NCBI RefSeq assembly: GCF_001434535.1
Contig: NZ_AYYW01000032.1
Coordinates: 1-64,000, forward strand
Source of the DNA: Ligilactobacillus animalis KCTC 3501 = DSM 20602
Lineage (GTDB): Bacteria > Bacillota > Bacilli > Lactobacillales > Lactobacillaceae
Direction of reading: 5' to 3'
DNA: 64,000 nucleotides
The translations under genes were made by a program, and so were the position numbers. The stretch's first letter is position 1. Every line of letters starts with the position of its first letter. This document shows, piece by piece, positions 7,955 through 17,007 of this stretch. The notes under the pieces were generated by a model. It saw only the letters and a program-made list of their open reading frames with translations, searched no databases and had not been told where the DNA came from.

Positions 7955-8170
7955 CTAAATATCCTTAGCTGCTTCGTATTGCTCCTCAATGCGGTGTTCC
8001 CGCGTCAAGACTAATTTGGCACTCAAAAAGACTTGTTTATCGATCGCATCAGCTTTATATAAATTGTCCAGCTCGATCGCCATCAATTCGATATCCCAAA
8101 GCCTTTTGCCGACATAAACAAAGATCCCAAAATGCTTCAAAAGCTGTTGAACATCATATAACGTCTTCAT
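7955..8170 (-). CDS. yqgQ: YqgQ family (DUF910) protein
   Basis: This is a 71-residue protein starting MKTLYDVQQLLKHFGIFVY. A long GAGGGAGAGG element lies 5 nt before the ATG at 8170, which favours this start over longer in-frame ones that would overlap the rhomboid gene. The length and the KTLYDVQQ.LK.FG opening match the YqgQ family, a small helical fold of unknown function. It sits between the rhomboid protease and glucokinase as in Bacillus and is probably co-transcribed with both. Confidence 0.9.
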   Translation of the reverse strand: MKTLYDVQQLLKHFGIFVYVGKRLWDIELMAIELDNLYKADAIDKQVFLSAKLVLTREHRIEEQYEAAKDI

Positions 8171-8189
8171 GAAAACCTCTCCCTCAAAA

Positions 8190-8864
8190 TTATACTGGAT
8201 ATTGCCAGTGATTGAAACCGGTCTGCAACAATAATCCATATACAACTACTAGAGCAACAACACTAACAATCCGTTTCATCCTTGGAATAGCTCCTACATT
8301 AGGCACACCGACTGCATAAGAAGCCAAAAAGCCGGCCAAGAGTCCACCTAAGTGCCCCCAAATATCGATACCTCCTGCAAAGAGATCAAATCCAAGGTTA
8401 AGTACGATCAAAACTAAAAATTGCCGTGAGATCATTCTGATATACTGGTTCTGTCTAAATGATTCTCCTAGCATCAAATAGGCGCCAAAAAGCCCAAACA
8501 GCGAAGTACTTGCCCCCGCTGAAATGTTGTTTGAGAGTGCAAAACTCAAGATGTTGCCTCCCACGCCACTTATTAAATATAAGGCTAAAAAACGCCACTT
8601 GCCGAATAGCTGTTCCAGCTGTACTCCCAGAAAATACAATGTCAATAGATTTAAGGCTAAATGCTCTAATCCGATATGAATAAACATCGGCGTGAACAAG
8701 CGCCAAAGCTCACCTTGAATGATCAAAGGGTTGTATTTAGCCCCCCATGCGATCAAGTTGACTGCATTTTGAGTCCCGCCACTTAGAGTCATTCCAATAA
8801 AAACTAAAAGATTGACAGCAATCAGTCCGTAAGTAACGATCGGCTTTTTGTGAAAGCTGTTCAT
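8190..8864 (-). CDS. Rhomboid family intramembrane serine protease
   Basis: This 224-residue membrane protein corresponds to the protease core of B. subtilis YqgP/GluP. It has six or seven predicted helices and the rhomboid catalytic pair: Ser about 119 in AGASTSLFGLFGA and His about 171 in DIWGHLGG. The HLALNLLTLYFLG motif is near 68-80. It cleaves membrane proteins within the bilayer; its substrate here is unknown. It lacks the large N-terminal extension of B. subtilis YqgP. It heads the rhomboid-yqgQ-glcK unit. Confidence 0.95.
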   Translation of the reverse strand: MNSFHKKPIVTYGLIAVNLLVFIGMTLSGGTQNAVNLIAWGAKYNPLIIQGELWRLFTPMFIHIGLEHLALNLLTLYFLGVQLEQLFGKWRFLALYLISGVGGNILSFALSNNISAGASTSLFGLFGAYLMLGESFRQNQYIRMISRQFLVLIVLNLGFDLFAGGIDIWGHLGGLLAGFLASYAVGVPNVGAIPRMKRIVSVVALVVVYGLLLQTGFNHWQYPV

Positions 8865-8954
8865 AACTGGTCCCCCAATTTGGTCTGGTTTATCCTATTT
8901 TAGCACAAACCACAGCTGAGGTCTTGCCTTTATGCAACCGGTTCATCAAACTTT

Positions 8955-8987
8955 CAAAAAAAACAACAGGGTTTTAAACCTGTTGTT
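8955..8987 (-). terminator. Terminator overlapping the rpmG stop
   Basis: AACAACAGG and CCTGTTGTT form a 9-bp stem with a run of T on the minus strand. One arm overlaps the rpmG stop codon. Confidence 0.88.
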
Positions 8988-9135
8988 ATTTTGTTTCACG
9001 ATGTAAAGTAACCTTGTGATCGCGTGGGCAGTACTTCTTAAGTTCAAGACGATCTGGGTTATTACGCTTGTTTTTGTTTGTCAAATATGTTTGTTCATGA
9101 CATTCTGTACATTCTAATGTAATATTTACACGCAT
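8986..9135 (-). CDS. rpmG: 50S ribosomal protein L33
   Basis: This 49-residue L33 begins [14 protein letters not shown] and ends TLHRETK. It carries CTEC near residues 9-12 and only one cysteine of the second pair (KKYCPRDHK). The Zn-ribbon is therefore incomplete relative to the four-Cys C+ form; many L33 paralogues vary in this way. GGAGG lies 8 nt before the ATG. It follows the PBP gene, an arrangement also found in Bacillus (pbpA-rpmGA), but both have their own terminators. Confidence 0.96.
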   Translation of the reverse strand: MRVNITLECTECHEQTYLTNKNKRNNPDRLELKKYCPRDHKVTLHRETK

Positions 9136-9264
9136 GTTCTAAACCTCCCATACATATCAGTTCCTAAAAATGCACTTGGCATCTTCAACGTTTAATATCA
9201 TATCATCTTTTGCCGTCGATTACCAGTATTTTTTAGCTATTTGTTAAGGAAAATTCCTTGACAG

Positions 9265-9310
9265 CAAAAAAATCGACTTTAAACACGCCTGTTACCTGTT
9301 TAAAGTCGAT
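9265..9310 (-). terminator. Terminator after the class B PBP gene
   Basis: ATCGACTTTAAACA and TGTTTAAAGTCGAT are a perfect 14-bp stem with an 11-nt loop, then a T-run on the minus strand. Confidence 0.92.
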
Positions 9311-9320
9311 CAAAAATCAT

Positions 9321-11387
9321 TTATTTAAAACCATCACTGGATTGAACTGTTTTCCAGTAAGCTTCATAGATCTGTTTGACAGTCTCAGTATTGATCTTAC
9401 TGTTGGAGTCGGTAATATTAGGGAAAGCAACTACAACTACAACTTGGGGATCGTTAGCTGGTGCATAACTGATCGCACTTAAAGTCTCAGTCTCGGTATT
9501 GTTATAAAATGTTTGCGCTGTCCCTGTCTTAGCTGCGATCTCAGGTTTTACCGAAGCCATAGAGCCCCCAGTCCGATAAGTATTAGAACCATGGACCACG
9601 CGCCAAAGACCTGTTTTAACAACATCCCATTGATCTTTTGTACCATCAACGACATTCAAAACATTTGGTTGCATTTCGTATTTTACAGGACCTAACGAAC
9701 CATCCCTATTCGTCTTGCGGATCGACTTTAGGATGTGTGGCTGCAAACGATAGCCCCCATTAGCGATCGTTGAAGCATATTGCGCTAATTGGATCGGAGT
9801 ATACGCATCATAGTTACCAAACGATAAGTCTAACGCATTACCGATATGTGACTGATCGGCAGCCCCTTCAAACCCACTAGCTTCGCCTGGAATATCGATC
9901 CCAGTTTTGACACCTAGACCGTATTGTTTAAAGTTTTGACGCAATTTATCAAAGATCGAGGTCGGTAAATTGAGCGCTGCACCCGAAGTATATTTAAAGC
10001 CCCCTTCTAACATTGCCAATTTCATCATGTACGTGTTAGATGAGACCTGTAAGGCATCGGCCGCGGTAAGACTCATGTTAGCTGCCCCTGTCTTGTTGAA
10101 CCAAGATGTCTTAGCCGCAGTACCAGCTAACTTGATCGGTTCTTCGAGTAAAGTATTGTTGGTCGGGGTGATAACACCATCGTTCAAAGCTCCCATGACC
10201 ATCGCCCCTTTGACAACAGACCCCATTACAAAAGTCTGATTGATCGTTCCCAGTGCATTTTCTTTCACTTCACCCGTGGAAAGGTCACGACTGACCCCAG
10301 CTAAAGCATAGATCCCACCAGTCTTAGGATTCATTACAACGGCATAGCCTCCTGGAATATACGGATTGCTACCAGCGGCATTTTTCACATTATCCTCAAC
10401 GATCTTTTGGACTTGATTTTGAAAATCCGCATTGATCGTCAATTGCAGATTATCCCCGGGACTACCGCCATATTGTTTGACTTCTTTGATGATCTCATTA
10501 TTTTGCGTTTGAACATTAATGACCTCTTTTGTTCCCTTGAGCGCATTTTCGTATTGAGATTCGATATAACTTGAACCCACACTATCATTACGCGAATAAC
10601 CCTCAGCCAGTAATTTATTGATCTGATCGCTAGGAAGTCCCTGCTTTTCTGACGTCACAGTCCCAATGACACTCTTAACTGATTCACCATTAGGATAAGA
10701 GCGTGCCCAACTAGTGCCGATCTTGACACCTGGTAATAAGGACAAGTGCTCGCCGACTTCAGCCATCTCGGTATCACTGACATCACTTGTCTTAAGATAG
10801 ATGGTCGATAAAGCATAAGCACCTACCATCTTGGCATATAACACAGCTGCTTGTTCTTGTTTCTCTGACATCTTTTTGACTAAGTTGTGCTTTTTAACGT
10901 AATCGGTCTGCAACTTAGTCAATTTTTCATTATCTTGCATCGTATCGGCATTGGGAATATGCTTATTGACCGCTTCAGTGTGTTTAGGATCAGCTAAATA
11001 ATAATCGACCTTATTACGCTCGGTCAAAGTATCAGTTTCAACACTGACATAATTAACTAAATTATTAGCGACTTTATACATTTGACTTGAAGTCACGCTC
11101 AGCGGTTTAGTATACGTGATCGCACGTGAAGTATTATTGGCGACTAATAATTTTCCCGTTGAATCGTAGATCGTACCCCGTTGCACATTTCTGGTCTCAG
11201 TTTGATTGTCACTACTAGTTGCTTCCGACTCGAACTTAGGACCATGAATGATCTGCAGATAAGCTAATTGTCCGATCAAGGCTGCAAAAAGTAAAAAGAC
11301 GATCAAAAAGAGAAAATTTAATCTGAATGGTATTTGCGAACGCTTTTGCTTATTTTGCGCATTCGCTTTTCTTAAGAATCTCACCAC
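9321..11387 (-). CDS. pbp2b: Class B penicillin-binding protein (PBP2b/PbpA type)
   Basis: This 688-residue transpeptidase crosslinks peptidoglycan, probably during elongation. A basic cytosolic tail is followed by one membrane anchor (about 22-44) and a dimerisation domain starting RGTIYDSTGKLLV (about 70-82). The transpeptidase domain has all three motifs: SVVK with catalytic Ser about 390, SSN about 449-451 and KTGT about 620-623. There is no PASTA domain, which separates it from PbpX/PBP2x types. The neighbouring rpmG and rhomboid-yqgQ-glcK genes match the Bacillus pbpA region. The exact paralogue name is less certain than the class. Confidence 0.93.
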   Translation of the reverse strand: MVRFLRKANAQNKQKRSQIPFRLNFLFLIVFLLFAALIGQLAYLQIIHGPKFESEATSSDNQTETRNVQRGTIYDSTGKLLVANNTSRAITYTKPLSVTSSQMYKVANNLVNYVSVETDTLTERNKVDYYLADPKHTEAVNKHIPNADTMQDNEKLTKLQTDYVKKHNLVKKMSEKQEQAAVLYAKMVGAYALSTIYLKTSDVSDTEMAEVGEHLSLLPGVKIGTSWARSYPNGESVKSVIGTVTSEKQGLPSDQINKLLAEGYSRNDSVGSSYIESQYENALKGTKEVINVQTQNNEIIKEVKQYGGSPGDNLQLTINADFQNQVQKIVEDNVKNAAGSNPYIPGGYAVVMNPKTGGIYALAGVSRDLSTGEVKENALGTINQTFVMGSVVKGAMVMGALNDGVITPTNNTLLEEPIKLAGTAAKTSWFNKTGAANMSLTAADALQVSSNTYMMKLAMLEGGFKYTSGAALNLPTSIFDKLRQNFKQYGLGVKTGIDIPGEASGFEGAADQSHIGNALDLSFGNYDAYTPIQLAQYASTIANGGYRLQPHILKSIRKTNRDGSLGPVKYEMQPNVLNVVDGTKDQWDVVKTGLWRVVHGSNTYRTGGSMASVKPEIAAKTGTAQTFYNNTETETLSAISYAPANDPQVVVVVAFPNITDSNSKINTETVKQIYEAYWKTVQSSDGFK

Positions 11388-11609
11388 AATTCTCCTCTAC
11401 TAATATTATTAACACTACGAATTATCCTAGCACAAATTAACTAAAATCGGTACCTCAGATACTACCTTTATATTATATACGATATACAGACGTTTAAATA
11501 CTAAATTTTTTAAAAGACCAGTTAAAACAAGCACTATTCGAAATCCTTTTCTCGTTGTGGTATCCTATAAGCTGATAATATTCAAAAATTTGAAAGGATC
11601 ACGCTAGAT

Positions 11610-14237
11610 ATGAAAGAATATCTCAAAAAACATTATCCCCTTGTTTTGAGCTTTTGGACTCCAGTATTGCTCATGCTTGGGTATTTTATCTACCGTGGCT
11701 TTTATCCCTTTGGTAGCTCCAGTGTGTTGACAGTCGACCTGGGGCAGCAATATGTCGACTTTTTTGCTTATTTTCGCCATACCTTGCTGCATTCCCCGAG
11801 TGAACTACTCTACTCATTTTCAAAAGCCTTAGGGGGCCCGATGATAGGTGAAGCTGCCTATTACCTATTGAGTCCATTTAATCTCTTATTTGTCTTTTTT
11901 CCTGGCAAATATCTGACAGCTGGATGTCTACTCATCTTACTACTAAAATACGGATGTGCTGGCTATACCTTTGGGCGTTTACTCAAAAACGAACTCAAAT
12001 TGAATGGGTGGATGATCCCAGCACTTGCTACCAGCTATGCTTTGATGGGCTGGATGATCGCTAACCAACTGAATATGCTTTGGCTAGATGCACCGATCTT
12101 TTTACCGTTGATCATCTCAGCTTTATATCGTCTCTTACAAAAAAAGCGCAGTCTCGCCTACGTCTTATGGCTAGCTGCAATGATGATCATCAACTATTAT
12201 ATGGCTTACATGATCTGTCTATTTTTAGTTTTATTTTTTGCTTGGTATCAAACAGCATACTTTGCGGGTCTCAAAAAGTTTTGGTCACAGCTTTACCTTT
12301 TTATAAGTCGTTCCCTTTTAGCTGTTGGCGTCTCGGCCCTTGTCCTTGTTCCAACTTATTATTCGTTGGTCGCTAGTAAAGGACAATACACCGAAAAAAA
12401 TTTCCAATTACACTTTGAATATGCTCCCCTCAAGATGCTTTCAAAATTTGTGATCGGCGCATTTAATTTTGAACAAATGCCCGAAGGATTCCCGAACCTT
12501 TTTGTCGGTAGTCTCGCTTTGATCGGCGCACTGCTATATTTTATCAGCTTAAAGACCGACTGGCGTTCAAAGCTAGCTGCCTTTTTAGTGAGCACCTTTC
12601 TTTGGCTTTCTTTATGCTTTGAACCACTCGACCTATTGTGGCACGGGATGCAATTTCCCGTATGGTATCCCTACCGCTTTTCCTTTGTCGTTAGTTTTTG
12701 GATGATCTTCTTGGCTGCCTTGGCTCTCAAAGAAAATCAATTTTGCCTTAAAAATCACCAATATTTGATCTGCTTGGGGATCTTTACAGCTGGCTTGAGC
12801 TATGTTTATTTTAATTCCAAGAGTTTTGACTACGTATCAGAACAAGTTTTATTATTCACAGCTCTCTTCAATGTTTTGCTCTTACTCGTCTTGACGGTCA
12901 AAAAGACACCGCTCAACCAACGACTAACACCGCTAGTCATCTTTTTCTTGGTATGCTTTGAAATGTTAGTTAATACGGCTTATTCGCTCAATAACATCAG
13001 CTATTTGACTCAAGCTGAGTTTGCTGGGCCAACTAAAGTCATCGCCCAAGATCAAAAGAAATTGGCCCAATTAGATACTGGCTTTTATCGAACGGCTCAG
13101 CTTTATGGTCGGACTAAAGACGATGGCTTGGCTCATGATCTAAAAACAGGTTCTTACTTTAGTTCTGCCCTTGAAAAAAGTATCCCTGATTTCTATGGTC
13201 AATTAGGTCAACCCGATGGCGATAACTATGTGGGCTACTATAATGGAACTTTGATCAGCGATTCGTTGCTCGATATGAAATACCTCCTTCAAGCTAAAGA
13301 TAAGGCCGAACTTGATCTAAGAGCTTCAGATAAAGTCGACCTTAATGTTACCAGTTATCGTCCCGATACCAAGCTTTATTCCCTACGCGCCCAGACTGAT
13401 CAAACTAGGATCTATCAAAATCCTTATGCGATCGGACTTGGTTATAGTGCTGATAAAAAATTAAAGCAACTCAAAGTTCTCTATAATCAGCCACTGACCT
13501 ATCAGACGAATTGGCTAAATGCAGCGACTGGCTCAGCTAATACGACTAAGTATTTTTATGCTGCTAATTTTAATGAAGTCGTCTTTCAAAATACTAAAAA
13601 GCAGATCAACCTTACGGGTGCCTTTTTCAAAAAGACCGATCTGGCTAAACCCGCGCAGATCATCTTTAAATTCACACCTAAGACTGATGACCCTTACTAC
13701 CTGACACTCGGTGCTAGTCTCGATGGCGATTCTGCTACTTGGTATTTAGGGAGTAAAGAGTATCCTTACTATAAGACCTTCAGACATACAATCGTTTTAA
13801 ATCCGACTGTATCTGGGAGTGATGATGAAGTCGTTATTACCGCTAAATTCAAGAAAAACAGTCTTTGGTTGGAGAATTTCGTCCTCTACCGCATGGATAG
13901 ATCCTTGGTCGAACAAAAACTAAACCAGCTCCAAAAGAGTTCGTGGCAGCTTACAAAAGCTACTGCTCACAGATTAACGGGCACGATCGATATCACTAAG
14001 TCAAACCAACTCTTTGCGACAACGATCCCTTATAGCAAGGGCTGGCAGGCAAAGGTCGATGGTAAAGCAGTCAAGACCTACAAGATCCAAGATACCTTCG
14101 TTGGTTTTGATATCGGCCAAGGTAAACATCAAGTGACTTTGACCTTTACTCCACCCGGCTTATATTTAGGAATAATATTGACTTTAGTTTCACTAGTGCT
14201 AGTTTTCATAATAATACTAAGGGAAAATAAAGCTTAA
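11610..14237 (+). CDS. YfhO family multi-spanning membrane protein
   Basis: This 875-residue integral membrane protein has about a dozen helices in its first 450 residues, a large extracytoplasmic region (about 480-840) and a last helix (about 848-868). The VDLGQQYVDFFAYFRHTL segment near residue 42 and the repeated aromatic membrane segments are typical of YfhO (GT-C glycosyltransferase-like). B. subtilis YfhO glycosylates lipoteichoic acid, and related proteins act on cell-wall polymers. Convergence with the dlt operon, which also modifies teichoic acids, fits but does not prove that. AAAGGA lies about 11 nt before the ATG. It is monocistronic. Confidence 0.9.
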   Translation: MKEYLKKHYPLVLSFWTPVLLMLGYFIYRGFYPFGSSSVLTVDLGQQYVDFFAYFRHTLLHSPSELLYSFSKALGGPMIGEAAYYLLSPFNLLFVFFPGKYLTAGCLLILLLKYGCAGYTFGRLLKNELKLNGWMIPALATSYALMGWMIANQLNMLWLDAPIFLPLIISALYRLLQKKRSLAYVLWLAAMMIINYYMAYMICLFLVLFFAWYQTAYFAGLKKFWSQLYLFISRSLLAVGVSALVLVPTYYSLVASKGQYTEKNFQLHFEYAPLKMLSKFVIGAFNFEQMPEGFPNLFVGSLALIGALLYFISLKTDWRSKLAAFLVSTFLWLSLCFEPLDLLWHGMQFPVWYPYRFSFVVSFWMIFLAALALKENQFCLKNHQYLICLGIFTAGLSYVYFNSKSFDYVSEQVLLFTALFNVLLLLVLTVKKTPLNQRLTPLVIFFLVCFEMLVNTAYSLNNISYLTQAEFAGPTKVIAQDQKKLAQLDTGFYRTAQLYGRTKDDGLAHDLKTGSYFSSALEKSIPDFYGQLGQPDGDNYVGYYNGTLISDSLLDMKYLLQAKDKAELDLRASDKVDLNVTSYRPDTKLYSLRAQTDQTRIYQNPYAIGLGYSADKKLKQLKVLYNQPLTYQTNWLNAATGSANTTKYFYAANFNEVVFQNTKKQINLTGAFFKKTDLAKPAQIIFKFTPKTDDPYYLTLGASLDGDSATWYLGSKEYPYYKTFRHTIVLNPTVSGSDDEVVITAKFKKNSLWLENFVLYRMDRSLVEQKLNQLQKSSWQLTKATAHRLTGTIDITKSNQLFATTIPYSKGWQAKVDGKAVKTYKIQDTFVGFDIGQGKHQVTLTFTPPGLYLGIILTLVSLVLVFIIILRENKA

Positions 14238-14286
14238 AAAAACGCATCTAATACAGCAAAAGTTGCCGTATTAGATGCGTTTTATT
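14236..14286. terminator. Bidirectional terminator between yfhO-like gene and dltD
   Basis: AACGCATCTAATAC and GTATTAGATGCGTT form a perfect 14-bp stem with A/T runs on both sides. Confidence 0.93.
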
Positions 14287-15558
14287 TTATCTTGTTACTT
14301 GATCTAGATCTTTACCATCGAGCTGTTGCCAAGACTTACTGTAGAAGTAATTATCGATCTGATATTTTGGTTTTGGTTGATCTTTAGTTAAAAATGGAGC
14401 TACTGCTTGATCCATCTTCAACCAACCACGCCAACCTAAGTGGATCGTATCTTGCATGAAATAGCGCTCACCATCATCCTTAGAAAGGTCAACGATATTG
14501 TTGAAACCTTGTTGTCGCAACTGATAAGTGATCTTTTGGTTAAAATCTTGCAACATTTCTTGTGATAAGCCAGTATAATCTGACCAATGTTTGTTTACTG
14601 GTGGGATCACAAAGATCACATCAGTATTATTTTTGGCAAATTGATTCAAGACTAATTGGAAATCAGCAAACTCAGGCGATCTTACATAGCTGTACTTGCT
14701 TTGCTTTCCCTTTAACTTCTTGTATTTTTTGCGCAAATTCTTATCAAAAAACTTATTACTGATCTCAAACGGATTATTCGTTGTGTTTTCTTGGCCTAGT
14801 TTATAAGCGATCGCATCAAGTTGTTCAAAATCATACTTATCGGGTAAGACTTTCGCAACTCTAGTGATCCTTTGCGTATTATCCTTTAAAGCCAGTGTCG
14901 AAAACAATTCATCTTCGTGTTGCAATTGGTTGTATTTCAAATCAAGATATGTCTTCATCGAGCTAGACAATTCTTGACCAGCTGCAACTTTTTGGATCGC
15001 TTGTTTTAAGATCGTATCATTTTGGACTGATGGCATCTGCAATAGACGCTTAGCCGCAAAACGGTCCATCTTATCGTCTTGTGCCTGACGCAACCACGTA
15101 ACAGCTTCAAGATTGGAATAATATAGACCAAAGGCCCCGGGATCGGTTCCCTTAGGCACAAACCACTGTGGTGAGATGATCATCACAGCTTTTTTATTTT
15201 TCAACTGTTGATTGATCCCTTGCATCCCAAAAAATTGAGAAAGCGAGGTCGATCCTGGTCCCCCAAGTAAAAATGGGCGATAACTGCGATCATAGTGACT
15301 AGCTAAGGTAGCTGGATGAAAGGCGTCCATTCGCGATAATTCCGAAGAACCAAAAAATGGAACATAATTTTCTTCCAGAGCTTTTTGCTTCACCACTGTC
15401 CCTTTAAAAATATTCTTTGACTGGGACAAGGCAGCTACCTCAACTGTCTTATCATTGATCTTACGAAAATTAAAGGGTGAGATCAACAAAAGCGTCAATA
15501 GGACAGCCGCCAAAATGATCGGACCGAAGATCTTAAAGAGCTTCTTTTTTACGTCCAT
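14287..15558 (-). CDS. dltD: D-alanyl-lipoteichoic acid biosynthesis protein DltD
   Basis: DltD (423 residues) is the membrane-anchored, outward-facing last component of teichoic acid D-alanylation. An N-terminal anchor (about residues 8-28) precedes an SGNH-like domain with FFGSSELSRMD (candidate Ser) and QDTIHLGWRGW (the D..H part). It is thought to receive D-Ala through the DltB/DltX step and place it on lipoteichoic acid. Its ATG overlaps the dltC stop (TAATG), indicating translational coupling. It closes the dltXABCD operon at a bidirectional terminator. Confidence 0.97.
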   Translation of the reverse strand: MDVKKKLFKIFGPIILAAVLLTLLLISPFNFRKINDKTVEVAALSQSKNIFKGTVVKQKALEENYVPFFGSSELSRMDAFHPATLASHYDRSYRPFLLGGPGSTSLSQFFGMQGINQQLKNKKAVMIISPQWFVPKGTDPGAFGLYYSNLEAVTWLRQAQDDKMDRFAAKRLLQMPSVQNDTILKQAIQKVAAGQELSSSMKTYLDLKYNQLQHEDELFSTLALKDNTQRITRVAKVLPDKYDFEQLDAIAYKLGQENTTNNPFEISNKFFDKNLRKKYKKLKGKQSKYSYVRSPEFADFQLVLNQFAKNNTDVIFVIPPVNKHWSDYTGLSQEMLQDFNQKITYQLRQQGFNNIVDLSKDDGERYFMQDTIHLGWRGWLKMDQAVAPFLTKDQPKPKYQIDNYFYSKSWQQLDGKDLDQVTR

Positions 15559-15788
15559 TACTGCATACTTTCTACTTTCGCGATAATTTTGTTAGGTGTG
15601 TTCCATTCAGTTCTTTCAAACTCAGAAACTGGCACGTCAACGCCACATTGAGCTTGTAATTCCAATAACATTTGCACTGTTCCCATTGAGTCTAAAAGAC
15701 CAGTTTCAAAGATATCGATGTCAAGATCGTTTCTTACTTCATCGCTACCTGTTAAATCTTCTAAAATGTCCAATACTGTATCTTTCAT
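15558..15788 (-). CDS. dltC: D-alanine carrier protein DltC
   Basis: This 76-residue acyl-carrier-like protein carries D-alanine on a 4'-phosphopantetheine arm. The attachment serine lies in LLDSMGTVQ. The ATG at 15788 is preferred because GGAGG sits 7-8 nt before it; the in-frame TTG upstream overlaps that site. It overlaps dltD by one base and follows dltB by 22 bp. DltA charges it and DltB passes the D-Ala outward. Confidence 0.97.
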   Translation of the reverse strand: MKDTVLDILEDLTGSDEVRNDLDIDIFETGLLDSMGTVQMLLELQAQCGVDVPVSEFERTEWNTPNKIIAKVESMQ

Positions 15789-15810
15789 GTTTAAAACCTC
15801 CAAAAATTAT

Positions 15811-17007
15811 CTATGCAAAAAATAGTGTATTCAAAAAACCTGAGAAAATCAAGAAGCTAAAGCAAACTACATTGAATGTGATAAAGATAGCTAGAGCTTC
15901 CGTAAATTTGTTGTGCGGTATCTTCTCTTTGTGGCGCTTTTTAAAGCGTAACCACATATCACACAAATTGATCGCCACTGCATGATACAAACCATAGACG
16001 ATGTAATACCAAGTTACTCCATGCCAAAAGCCCATGATCAAAAAGAGCGTCAAATAACCCACATTGGCGATCGCAATACGACTCTTGAGCAATTTCTTCT
16101 TCATCATAAAGAAGACTAACCGCATGTAGATGTAATCTCTAAACCAAAACGACAAAGTCATATGCCATCTGTTCCAGAAATCTTTGATATTCTTGGCAAT
16201 AAATGGTTTGTTAAAGTTCATCGGCGTTTGGATCCCCATGATATAACTGATCCCGACCGCAAATAAACTATAACCTGCAAAGTCAAAGAACAGATCCATC
16301 GAGTAAGTATACATATACGCGATCACCCACCATGACCAGCCACCATGAGCTAAAGCCAAAGCTGAGATCTTAGGTAACATTACGACCCCAAATAGATATG
16401 CCAGTAAAAACTTATAGACAAAGCCTAAAAAGATATACCACATGGCTTTATCTAATAAAGCTAAATACTTATCACGTGCGGGTACCTTTTTATAATCACC
16501 TAAAAATCTGCGGTAGCGGTCGATCGGTCCAGATGAGATCGTTGGGAAAAAGAGCAAGAAGTGGACAACTTCACTTAGTCCAACTTCTTTGATGATCCCA
16601 TCTCTGATCTCCATGATCATCCCCACAGCTTTAAAGGTCAAATAACTGATCCCTAAAAAGCCAATGATCGATTCACGACCATTATTCATGACTGGTGCTA
16701 GCTTAACGATCACTAGCGGTAGGATCGACAAAATAACAGTCAAATTGAAGATCCAAGAAGCATTTTTACGTTTACGATAAGCAAGGTAACCATAGATCAG
16801 CAAAAGTTCAAAAATAATATATCCGATCAAGGCGACCCCTTGTTCCCATTTTACGCCCCCAAAGGTCAGCAATAAAAATAGAAACGAGATGATCGTTTCA
16901 TAAACTCTAAAGCGTCGACCGTATAAAAGTCCTACCATGATCGGCAAGAGACCGATCGCCAGTAATACAAAATAGGTCGGATCTTGGTACGGTTGCATAT
17001 TAAGCAT
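15811..17007 (-). CDS. dltB: Teichoic acid D-alanyltransferase DltB (MBOAT)
   Basis: DltB (398 residues) is a multi-pass MBOAT-family acyltransferase that moves D-Ala from DltC across the membrane. Around 10-11 helices are visible. The family segment FWNRWHMTLSFWFRDYIY and the catalytic-type histidine in MGFWHGVTWYYIVYGLYH are intact. Its ATG overlaps the dltA stop (TAATG). A second in-frame ATG three codons later is also possible. It is the third gene of dltXABCD. Confidence 0.97.
   Translation of the reverse strand: MLNMQPYQDPTYFVLLAIGLLPIMVGLLYGRRFRVYETIISFLFLLLTFGGVKWEQGVALIGYIIFELLLIYGYLAYRKRKNASWIFNLTVILSILPLVIVKLAPVMNNGRESIIGFLGISYLTFKAVGMIMEIRDGIIKEVGLSEVVHFLLFFPTISSGPIDRYRRFLGDYKKVPARDKYLALLDKAMWYIFLGFVYKFLLAYLFGVVMLPKISALALAHGGWSWWVIAYMYTYSMDLFFDFAGYSLFAVGISYIMGIQTPMNFNKPFIAKNIKDFWNRWHMTLSFWFRDYIYMRLVFFMMKKKLLKSRIAIANVGYLTLFLIMGFWHGVTWYYIVYGLYHAVAINLCDMWLRFKKRHKEKIPHNKFTEALAIFITFNVVCFSFLIFSGFLNTLFFA

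Noticed and set aside
9258-9482. Open frame on the plus strand inside the PBP gene
   Set aside because: It runs antisense to the intact transpeptidase gene, crosses its terminator and has no ribosome site or family resemblance.
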